Source: Chrysophaeum taylorii
Lineage: Eukaryota; Sar; Pelagophyceae; Pelagomonadales; Pelagomonadaceae
NCBI GenBank assembly: GCA_029834535.1
Contig: JAQMWT010000310.1
Location: forward strand, 1-64,000
Length of the DNA stretch: 64,000 nt
Direction of reading: 5' to 3'
Of this stretch, positions 18,024-27,676 are shown in pieces. The notes beneath the pieces were generated by a model. That model made no database searches. It worked only from the letters and a program-made list of their open reading frames with translations, and was not told where the DNA came from. The first letter of the stretch is position 1. Each line of letters begins with the position of its first letter. The position numbers and the translations under genes were made by a program.

Positions 18024-19505
18024 ATGCTCGAGATAGGCAACCTTGCTCCCGTCGGCAGCGGCTGCGACGCCCTCGCATCGGGAGGGACCTGCCTCCCCTG
18101 CCGCATCTCAAAGGTCCGCTGCGACAAGACCATACCCTGCGGACGCTGCCGTCGCCGAAACATGACCTGCGTCGCTCAGACGGTAAGAATAGTCTGAGAA
18201 CCGCCGGTCTCATCACGGTGCGTAGCAGAGAGAGCGGCGCCGCCGGAGCCGCGTCCGCCAGCAGCTCCAGCACTTCCAGCACCCTGGAAGGGATCCCAAC
18301 CACGTGAGATGAGTCATTTCTCGTCGAGGATATTTTTACGCCCGCTCGTAAAGTGATTTACTCTCTAGGTGATGGTCCCCGACTGGCAAGGTCAAGGCGA
18401 TCCCCAGTATTTCGCGGCGATGGGGGGGGGCGGAGTCGCTCTCATCCCGATGCAGCACGGGGTCGAGGACCAGCCGACGCGAGGCGCGTGCCAGGGCCGC
18501 GTCGTACTGGAGGCCGTCGGCGTGACGGCCACCGCCGCGCCCAACGCGTGGGCGCCTCCCTTTCATAACCCGCATTTCGGAACCCCCGAGGCACACGCGG
18601 CCCACCTCGACAGTCTGCTCTCCGCGAATCGCGCCTTTGCCGCCCGCCAGGCAGCAGAGGCAGATATGGCGCGGGCGACGCGTTTCCGCGACTCGGACGC
18701 CCTTCGCCGCGAAGTTCCGCCGCCACCGCCGCGCTACTACGGGCCCTACGAGCCTTTCCGCGCCGCTCGCCCAACTCCCCCCAGACCGTCGCACCAAAAC
18801 AATCTCATCTTTCACGAGCAACGCGGTTCGTCGTCGCCGCCGCCGTCGCCGTCGCGAGAATCGTGAGAAGCAACTTCGCGTCGAATAATAATTCGTCTTC
18901 GCGCAGGCGCCCTTCGCAGGAGATGGAGGAAGAGGGCTTCAAGTCCAAGTATGGTCGAACCTGGGTCCGTATCGTGAGCAAGATGATCACGCACAAGGAC
19001 CCGCGCATCCGCGCCACCGCTATCAAGCACCTCGTGAAGATCCTCGAGCTCAACGGCGACGTCGACGGGGCAGCGTCGAGCTCCGAGGAAGAGGGGGACG
19101 AAGAGGAGGAAGGGAAACCCGAGACACCCCCGAAGCCCTTCGAATCATCGCCCGCACCGCGCCCCTCGCCGACCGTCAACGCCGCCGCCGAGACGCTCGT
19201 CGACCTCGTCGCCGAGCCTTCCGAGAAAAACAACGAGCCCGCTCGATTCAAGCGGCCGCGCCTCGAATCCTCGTCGTCCACAGACTCCAAGCTTCACCGC
19301 AAGGAATCCTGCTCCTCCATTGCCACCACCGCCTCCGAGAACCGCCTCACGCCAATCGACACCCTCGAGTACATCACCATGCTCGTCCTCAACGCCCAGC
19401 AGAAGCCCGACGATCAACCCCAAAAGGACGACAACGACGCGATGTGTGTTTCGAACATTTCGAGATTTATTGCCGAGGCGCACAAAACCCAACCAAACCA
19501 GGCGT

Positions 19506-19507
<2 letters not shown>
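18024..19507 (+). CDS. Zn2Cys6 binuclear-cluster protein, spliced (three-exon model)
   Basis: Exon 1 (18024-18182) encodes CLPCRISKVRCDKTIPCGRC...C, which matches the Zn(II)2Cys6 pattern C-x2-C-x6-C-x5-C-x2-C-x6-C including the R/K residues. This is a DNA-binding domain best known from fungal transcription factors. Donor ACG|GTAAGA and acceptor CTCTCTAG remove 18183-18368 (186 bp) in phase 0, joining a Gly/Pro/Ala-rich exon 2. A second short intron (GTGAGA...GCGCAG, 18863-18906, 44 bp) would join exon 3 (18907-19507) in frame, giving 417 residues. Exon 3 has a basic helical segment (KYGRTWVRIVSKMITHKDPRI) and an acidic/Ser-rich tail. The alternative is two genes, the first stopping at 18866 and the second starting at ATG 18923; 57 bp spacing makes one gene likelier. 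The role as transcription factor is inference. Confidence 0.6.
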
Positions 19508-19536
<29 letters not shown>

Positions 19537-21750
19537 CCCCCTCGGCTCTCTCTGCTTCTCCTCCTCGTCGACATTGCTCGTACATTCGTCGGCCTTCTTC
19601 TTCTTTCGCCCCACTCTCGTCGCTCCGTCGCCCTACCCCGAGATGCGCCTTCGCCTCTTGTGTTGCTCGGCGTGGGTTTCTGGGCGGGCCACCAGCTGAC
19701 CTTCCTCGTCTGCTGCGGTGCGGTGCGGTGCGGTGCGGTGCGGTGCGGTCCCCCCTCGTTCGACACGCACACCTCTCTCCTCCCTCGCTGAAGGACGTAT
19801 GCGCGTTGTTTTCTACGTGCCCTTTAGATGTGTGTGCGCGTGTGTTTGTGTGTGGCCGCGAACGAGCGAACTGTGTGCTCGCTCGCGCGGCGTCGTCTTG
19901 TACTTCGTCTCAACAGCAATCATTGTCTTTGGTTGCCTCGAACTCTTTCATTCCATCGATTCGACTCGTCCCGAGTCGTGCGCGAGCCGAGCGTGGACGG
20001 GAGTCTGGAACGTTCGTTCGTTTATGGCGGTCGGCGACGACACGACCATACCGTCGTCGGGGCCAGCGTTATGAGGCTGGGGGGTTCAGCGTGAAGTTGG
20101 AGGATTCAGCTTGAGTGGTGGCGAAGCACTAGGCGACAGCGATGGTTGTTGTCCACCCTCCGAGGATCGAAACGGCGCTTCATGGATGCCGCCGGACTTT
20201 GTGCGGACCGGCAGACTCTCGCGCCAAGGGAGCAATAAGAACCAAGCCTCGCGGCCAGCAATCCGATTGACGACGGCAGCTCGCTCGATCTCGTTGCGGA
20301 CGACGTTGGTCTCGCAAGTTGCATCGCGCCAAAGTCTAGAGCGCGATCTTCAATCACTTCGTCGGTTCCCCGGCGCAGGTTGGAACCTCCCAGACGGCCG
20401 GTTGCAAGCCAGAACGTTTCGCGCTGGGACGGGGGAACGAAGTTTGCTGCAGAAAGTTGGTTTACGGTCGAATCGCGGTCTTCCCCCGACGTTCCTTTCT
20501 GCGCCCCTCGTCTGAACGCCGCGTGGTTCTGATCCTCCGCATTGCGGCGTTGGGAAAAGTCTATGCACTAGAAGTAAGTTCGATAGTCTCCAGCCCGTCG
20601 CGAGCGCGCGGTCGCTGTCCAAAACCTCCGAGGCGACAATAATGCTCGCCGTGCTACGCGTTGGCGATCGTGGGGTCGCGCTGTCGGACGAAGTGTACCA
20701 GGGTGCCTCCCCGAGGCCTTACTCTCGACCCCCCCTGCAAACGCGGCTCCAGTGCATTTTTTTTTTGAAATTCGATGTCAACAATTTTTGCCGAGAAAAT
20801 CTGCCCGCAAGACCCCGACATTGCTCTCAATAATTCTAGATTCTCTGGCCCAGAAAACAACTCGCCGCCTTCAAGACCCTCGATGAGAAGTGGGACGGCC
20901 AATTTTCCTGTCTGTGTTTCGATTCCCCGGCCGTCATTTTTGGGAGAATCATGAGAACTGCGTTTAATGGTGGAACCCAAGTCCGTTCAACGAAGTTGAA
21001 CCCAAGTCCGTTCAACGAAGAATTATCGGTCTTCCAGCACAAGAACTTCCGCTTTACGAGCGGGACATTCCCGCAAGGCAGAGGCAGAAACGGATCAAGT
21101 GGCACAAGTAAAAGTGGGGGATGGTCCTGTCAGAATTGGTCAAGGGGGACCCGCAACCGCGCTAATAATAAGACCTGCGTGTACCCCGGCAGTCTGTTAG
21201 AGGCCCGACAATCTGAAGGAGTAAACCACAAAGTGCGCAGCGTTGCACCTTAACTCTACAGAGCACATTTTGCGCTACAGAGTAAAGCTTATAACTTCTT
21301 TATTTTCATTGACTTACTTTGCTTTACTGCACTATGACCCTCTCGCTCGCCGTGCCTCCCAAGTCAAGGGTTTTACTTTACACGACATCGTTACAAGCCT
21401 ACGTTGCTTCACTTTGCTTACGTCACTTTTCTTTATCTTCGACTCTCAAGACACCTGACTCTACATTTAATTTTACCTTTATCGATGCCACCTCAGAGTA
21501 AAGACCTTTTACTTTACCCGAAACAATTAGAGCAATGGTGCGACACTGCGACTTAGTGACGAAGTCGCCGCGCAAGTGGTCTCACCAAAGGACCGGCTTT
21601 GCCGCCATTGCGCGCGAGCGTGCATTGCAAGCGCCACCAGCTCATTACTGGACGCCGCCGCAGCCACTTGGCGCTTTTCCAAGGTTGCAATGACTTAAGA
21701 GCGACGGCAACCTCAGCGAAGACGAGTTTGTGGTACTCTATGTATTCATG
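19508..21750. other. Gene-poor stretch with microsatellites and repeats
   Basis: A (GACA)n tract at 19504-19536 directly follows the upstream stop codon. A (GGTGC)n tract occupies about 19715-19748. The frames at 19320-20114 and similar are driven by these tracts. A dispersed repeat copy lies at 20370-20570 and a 25-bp direct repeat at 20972-21020 (GAACCCAAGTCCGTTCAACGAAG twice). From 21240 to 21530 the DNA is AT-rich with recurrent CTTTACTTTAC-type motifs. No gene is supported. Confidence 0.6.
20370..20570 (+). repeat. Dispersed repeat family X, copy 1
   Basis: It carries CCAGACGGCCGGTTGCAAGCC, AGAACGTTTCGCGCTGGGACGGGG and, further on, GCGCCCCTCGTCTGAACGCC. The same landmarks appear in order at 33235-33420, 55440-55660 and 57950-58170, about 70-80% alike by eye. 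No coding capacity seen. Confidence 0.55.
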
Positions 21751-22790
21751 AAACGTGCCGTCGAGAATGACGATTGCGTTTGCACGATCGAGATTGTGCC
21801 GCGCAACGCGATGGACCAGTCTCATTCCATATCGCCGCGCGAATCAATGGACTTCGGCTCGACAAGCTCAGAATGCAGAATACCTCATTCACAACGAGGG
21901 CTGGGATGACGTGGTGAGTCTCATCGTGCTCGAAGCCGAGGCCTTTGCTTCCATTCCTCGCGACGAGGTTGAGATGAAGCGGCGCTTGCTCGTGCCCCGA
22001 GCTGGAGATGTCCGAACTTTTTACCCGCGAGCTTTGCCGAGCGGCTGCCCGAGAAACAGACGCTGGTCAGGGTGTCGCATGTCTATAAATTCAACTGCAC
22101 GGAGCTTGACAGTGTGAGCGAAGGCGCCCTCGAATTGCTCTAAACTCATGGCAACGATGCGATCGAGCGACTCGTCGTGAACAAGTCCGGGATTCTCGAG
22201 ACCGCCAAAGTTCAGGCTCGGGCGCTTGCGATACGGCTCTGGGTCAAGGGAAACTACGGGTGATTCTATGCCACCGACGAGTCGAAGGCCGCGTAGACGA
22301 CAAAATGCATGGCGAAGGACGAGCCGCAACTACGAATCTGTGGTCATCCGTCTATATCACGCCTCTCGTAAAATGAGTCACACAGCACCTGAACATTGCC
22401 GACTACATGAGGCGTCCGACGTCAGCTCGGCCGTCGCCGAGCGCGCCCGCGGCAACATGATTTTTTGGGAGATCAAGCCCCGAACTCACTTAATGATGCG
22501 GCTTTTGCTACTCTCGTATTTTTCGCTCGCAATCTTCTTTACGCTCGGACATTGACATTCTCATCAACGCATGGCGCAAAGCCAGCCAATACCTCCATAT
22601 CACAAAGAACGACGCCGAAACCATTGTCATCCGCCGACTCCATGCGCGCGCGTCGTCCACCCGTGTCTCGCAGAAGAACGATTATCCCCCAAAATTAACG
22701 ACGAGTGCGAGTGGTTCCGCGAGAAAGGCGTCGACAGCGTGGTCGCCGAATCTAATTTGAAGCCGGGTGGAAGAAAGGACGAGTAGTGAT
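21750..22790 (+). pseudogene. Degenerate protein-coding remnant of unknown family
   Basis: Coding-like segments lie in changing frames: EYLIHNEGWDDVV...LEAEAFASIPRDEVEMKRR, FAERLPEKQTLVRVSHVYKF, GNDAIERLVVNKSGILETAKVQ, DIDILINAWRKASQYLHITK and FREKGVDSVVAESNLKPGG. In-frame stops separate them, and I found no set of short introns that restores one frame. Composition is less GC-rich than the neighbouring genes. I do not recognise the family; transposon origin is possible given the surroundings. Confidence 0.35.
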
Positions 22791-23741
22791 TCAAAACTTG
22801 CGTACCGAGACTAAAAAAAAAAGAAGTAGTCGATAAGTCGGGGTGCCAAGGTATCCCCATGGACTAATAATAATAAGACCGTCTCAGCTTGTTACGTGAA
22901 GAAGACTTCCGGACTGTTGCACGATTGTCGCTTCGCTACCTGCGGGCGACTTATCCACAGAGTTTTGCAACGACTCGCGCGAGAGAGCGGGGGTAGTCTA
23001 CGCAGGAGATTTCAGCGGCGTGTGCAGCACTAGCTCACTGGTGTGCTTATCTTGTCGCTGCCATGGACGAGAAATTCGACGCGCACAGTACGACATGACC
23101 TAACGCCGCGAGAAGAAGAAGAAGAAGAAGAAACCTTCCTTCCTTCCTTCCTTCGTTCTGAAACACATAGTTATGGTGCGCAATTTTGTAGCGGCGTATG
23201 CGAAAAGATTGTCGACCCCGAGCCGTCGTAAGAGGCAGGCCGGCACCGAGCAATTCGCCGGGGTTGTGCGCAAGTCACCTCGAAGACTTCATTGAGATGG
23301 CCCGCGCGTGGCCTCTGAGGAAAGGGGAGCCTAGAGAGACGTGAGCGGAACCACTGGCACTCGAAGTAATTGTAGGGAGCCCCAATGGCATGCCTGCCGC
23401 CTACCGTGATGACCATGCGGAGATTTTAAATCGCACTTATCGTAGATCGGCGGTTGGTGCGAAGAGGAATGATTTCTCCGCCGCCGATCGCCACGTCACT
23501 GCTTGGAAATGTAGTAGCGACGGTAAAGGTTGATGTCGAGAAGTGACAAGAATGCTAGGATATTTCGCGGTGAGTTAGTTAGACCTTGACGAGTGCTACA
23601 TGTCTGAATTGTGTTTTAGAAGGGCGTCTCGGCTGCCGAGCGCGGGCGGGCGTCCCAGAATGGTGGACCGGCGAAGGATGAGCTTTGAATAATGGGTTCC
23701 ATTGATCCAGCGACAATCCCCTCGACGCCGCTGCCGGGAAG
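22791..23741. other. Intergenic, about 0.95 kb, nothing recognised
   Basis: It contains an (AAG)n/(CTTC)n microsatellite at 23110-23155. Short open frames without family signals are the only coding hint. The promoter of the kinase gene at 23742 should be in its right part, but no TATA-like box is clear. Confidence 0.5.
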
Positions 23742-26589
23742 ATGATAAGCTCCAAGCAGCTCAATGTCGACAACGTCACCGTCGCGATGGCCTCGTCGGA
23801 TGAGGTGGCGAATCCTCCTGAGTCGCGACACGCGGGTGTCACAAGGGAGCTCCAACGCGTCCTCACGCTGTCCGCTCGCTCGCGCAAGGTGCGAAGGCGC
23901 GCGGCTACGGGAAAAAACTGCGCGCGTAGGTGGGGGCCATTTTTTTCGCGTCTATGATGCTAGTCGTTCTCACGATGCTCGGCGCGCTCTCGGTCCAGGA
24001 GCATTGGCTGCGAAACCGCGCGATGCGCCTCTCGCGACAGCTTGCCGACACCGACCGTGACTTCCGGCTGTGAGTGTGCGGAAGCGGGAACATCCCGAAT
24101 CTATTCTTTTCTCGTAGCGCTTTGAACGAAGAGTCGCGGGCGAGACTCGTCCAAGCCGTCGAGAACTGTACGTGCGTAAAGCCCGACTGGACGCTGGAGC
24201 CATCCGTCGCTGAGGACAAGTACGACAACTGGTTTAAGTTCTCGGATCGATATCGGCGAGCCAGGAAGCAGGTGACCGCCATTCGACACCTCACCAAAAA
24301 GGACTTCCGCGCTTTCCGGGACGCGTACTTCGCCCTGATCGATTTCGCGGAGGCCGGATGCAGCGAGTCGGTTAGCGAAAGACGGGCCATCACCGACGCT
24401 TATGATGACGCCGTTGACCACTTCTACCGCTCTATTCAAGCCACGACCAAGTCGCTGGAGAGCGCGCTCCTCGTCTTCGCCGTCATCGCGCTTTTTAGCA
24501 GCGTCTCCATGTTCGTGTACGGCACCTTTGCCCTCCTCGTCGCCGATCGCCGATGCCGGGTGGCCAGACAAGAGGTTGAAGTTCGCGACAACATCATCAT
24601 CTCCAAGGTCGACGAACTTGAGATCCAGAAAAAGGTGTTCGCGTAGCGTCTTCTGTTGTTGTTGTTGTTGTTGTTGTTAGCGCGTCGCGTTCAGGTCGTA
24701 GCGCAGCTCACGCACGAGCTCAGAAACAAGGCGCGTGTGCCCACGCCACTCTCGCGAGGAGGAGGTTTCTGTCTGTGCGCAGTACACGCCGTCCATCGAG
24801 ATCCTCGAGCGCATATACAGCTTACTGCTAATCGACGGCGTCGACGCTCATCACGGAGATAAGAAAACATTCTACGAATTGACGCGAACCGAAGTGGGGA
24901 CGCTCCGCGAGGAAGTTCGCCTCAGCACCGCACTCCTACGCGATGCCGACCAGCTCGTCTCGACGCGCTTGCAGCAAGTGCCTCCACTCGCCTTTGCGCG
25001 CGCGAAATAAATTGCGCGATTGCAGGTATCACAAGCTCATCAGTGGCGGCTACGAGACAGATCCAAACGTCGAGGCGCGTAAATCGCATATTCCGCGCGA
25101 CGACGAGAGTATCGTCTGGCACAGACCGTGAACCTCGACGAGCTGATGCAAGGGCGAGTCGACGAGGCTCGACCTCTTGCCAAACCAGGCGTCGTCTTCC
25201 GGATCGACAAGCCGAAAGAGATCGGGCGGGCAACCTCTGCGCGCCTCGATCTATTCCTCTTTGGCCACATTACCGACAACCTGCAAACATTAGCAGCGTG
25301 CTACTCACACACACGTTTCGTTTTTAGTTTGTCAATCACTCGCAGCTTGAACAACAGCCGGAAGTTCACTGAGAGCGGCTCCATCACGTTTGCGTTTCTC
25401 GGGGAGTTCTCGGGACAGCTCTTGTTTTCCGTCCGGGACACGGGCCGAGGAATTCCCAACGCGCTCAAGCGACGGCTCTTTCGCGAGGAAGTCGCGAGCG
25501 GCGACGTCCGAGGTGCGTGGCGCAAACATCCTCTTACCGGGATCATACGGTGTTCTTCGTTCGTTCGTTCGTTCGTTCCAGGTGTTGGCTTGTGGGCACG
25601 CGGCGCATGTTTTTTTGACATCACAGCAGCCGAGTGCGTTGCTCGCGCGCAGGGGGCTCATCAGTTGCAAGACGTTCGCCGAGGCGGTGAATGGAGATTG
25701 CTGGTTGGAGAATAGCAGCGTCGACCTGTTGGACGACAGCAACGACACCGGCACTGAGTTTCGGTTCCGACTGCCGTGAGACGTTTCGTTTTGATGAATG
25801 CGTCGCTCATTCTATTGGTCGCAGTGGTCAGATAATCATCCCGACGAAGACTTTGACGACGACGAACACAACGACGAAGGCCAGCGAAGCGAGAGGCGAC
25901 GCCGCGGTGCGGTCCGAGGCCCAGGACCCGCAGTGTGCTGCCAGCTTTGTGCCGCGAACGGTGAGCGTCATCATCGTCGAGGACTCCAAAATGATTAGAA
26001 AGAGCATCATTTCCAAGCTCAGGGTACGTGGTGCCGTCACGCAATTAGGCGACTAAGTGTCGAAGCAGGCCGTGGCCAAACGCCTCGACGTCACCTTCAC
26101 CTTCGTTGAGCACGAAACTGTGGAGAGCGTCATTCCGACGTTCTCTACCTTCGTCGACGAGGAGGACGTCGTCGTCACGGTCGACGTGCGTGTTGTGCTT
26201 GTTGCAGCGCCCTGATCCGCGCACAATTTATCTCGCAGCACAACCTCGACGCGTGCGGTGGCGTGCGCTATTGCGTCCTTGGACCGTTTTCTTCAACCTT
26301 GGAGCTCTTTTTCTCGTAGGTCCGCCGGGGGTCTGACCTCGTCGAGATGCTCGTCTCTGCAGGATTCAAGGGCATCATCTGCAGCGCGAGCGGTGACGAA
26401 TCGTCGGGCGTGGAGCACGAGCGACTTGGTGCTGACATCATCTGGTCCAAGCCGCTTCCCCCGATCACGAAGATGCAGGACTCTCTCGTCCATGCCTTCG
26501 GGCGGGAGAAAGGCCGGCGAGGCGTCGCCGACGCTGGTTCAGCCGCCGCCGACGAGCTGTTCGCGCGCACCCCGGCGGCGGCACTCTAA
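23742..26589 (+). CDS. Membrane hybrid histidine kinase A, 14 exons with 41-69 bp introns
   Basis: My model joins exons 23742-23888, 23930-24069, 24118-24634, 24695-24730, 24783-24973, 25026-25074, 25125-25282, 25346-25512, 25582-25591, 25653-25775, 25825-26023, 26069-26185, 26239-26262 and 26320-26589 into one 715-residue frame. Features: membrane segment 1 (VGAIFFASMMLVVLTMLGAL, from residue 50), sensor region with CTC, membrane segment 2 (LLVFAVIALFSSVSMFVYG), His box THELRNK (His275), N-box HITDN, G1 DTGRGIP, G2 GVGLGL, and a receiver with EDS, phospho-acceptor Asp618 (VTVD) and Lys670 (SKP). It should autophosphorylate and pass phosphate to its receiver. The intron positions were fixed by matching the paralogue at 36245. 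Donors are GT except GC at introns 4-7. No defect in any key residue is seen. Confidence 0.85.
25582..25591 (+). other. 10-nt microexon in hybrid histidine kinase A
   Basis: Between introns 25513-25581 and 25592-25652, ten bases encode most of G-V-G-L, the start of the ATP-lid G2 box. Skipping either junction loses the GxGL motif and shifts the frame. It is required to match kinase B (GSGLGL). Confidence 0.75.
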
Positions 26590-27676
26590 AATGCGCATCA
26601 AGGAAAGGGAATCGACCCCCCCCCCCCCGGGGTTGTAAGCGAAGAACGAAGATACCGACTACGTTCCGCCGCCAGAGGGGGCGGGGTGATGCGGACCCCG
26701 GACTCGCGCGTTTTACGGAGCGGCCACAGCACAAAACGGACCGCAGCATCGCGATCGCTCCTGGGGGACGTACCCACGTGGCCACGCGTGTTTGCATTTC
26801 CCGTCCGCGTAGAAGCCACGACGTGTATTTCTGCGTGTCTAAGTATCCATGTATAACTAGCAGCCCGTGCACCGAGGTCGAAAAGGGCAAAGAAACGTAG
26901 TGGGACGAGCAACGTCGCCTCGATTGTACAATTTTGCGGATGGCACAGGAGGGCCTCGAGAGGGTTAAGGAGTAAACTCAAAGGTTAGCGAACGCACGCT
27001 GCTGATCAAAGCTGCTTACAGTAGTAGTCTATATAGATTGCCCCGGGGTGAGAGCGTCGAGCTGAAATGAGAGGGTTTAGGAGAGTAAACTCAAAGTGTA
27101 GGGTTAGGGAGTAAAAACTCGAAACACGAGAGGCAGGGTGGACGCGGAAGGAGGGGGGATCAGAGCGGCATATCAGAACTTTCTTTGATTCAAGTTTGAA
27201 TCCGGCGGCAAAAGAGCGCTGGGTTAAGGAGAAAACTCGACGTTTAAGGGCAGAGCGGGCGGTGATAAAAGCAGCTCAGATTGGCGGGGGTCGGAGCGTC
27301 GAGCGGAAAGGAGAGCTGGGGTTGGTGGGAGGAAGGACGTTGACGCAAGCCGCTTGTAGGGGACGGCCGCGCGCGAGCCAAACCGCCCGGGCGCCGCCAG
27401 GGACCCGGCGGCCGAGAGACGTAGAGCTGGTGGTTCGTGAGGACAAGCCAAGACGACAGAGACGCAAGGGAGCGCCGCAGAGAGAGAATGGGTAAGCATG
27501 AAAGGCCGCGCGTGCACCGTCCGTTGAGGCGGAGGTGTTTTACTCTCTGTTTGGTACTCACACTCCACGACCCCCGAGAGTCCCGAGCCGCGCCCAACTT
27601 CAAACCACCACGCGCGTCTCAGCAATCAACGATCTTTCGGAATCTCGGAGATCTCGACCACCTGGGACTACTTATG
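26590..27676. other. Intergenic, about 1.1 kb, with repeat copies
   Basis: It contains a poly-C run (26616-26628) and two copies of the AGTAAACTCAAAG-type repeat (26970-27073, 27221-27322). Nothing else is supported. Confidence 0.5.
26970..27322 (+). repeat. Dispersed 'AGTAAACTCAAAG' repeat, copies 2 and 3
   Basis: Copy 2 (26970-27073) starts GAGTAAACTCAAAGGTTAGCG and ends in GGGGTGAGAGCGTCGAGC. Copy 3 (27221-27322) has AAAACTCG...GATAAAAGCAGCTCAGATTGG and GGCGGGGGTCGGAGCGTCGAGC. Both match the Helitron-tail copies at 8471 and 35591, but no helicase sequence is nearby. Confidence 0.55.

Noticed and set aside
23742-26589. Idea that kinase A is a pseudogene full of frameshifts
   Set aside because: All breaks coincide with GT/GC...AG introns of 41-69 bp, and the joined frame aligns with kinase B without a lost motif.
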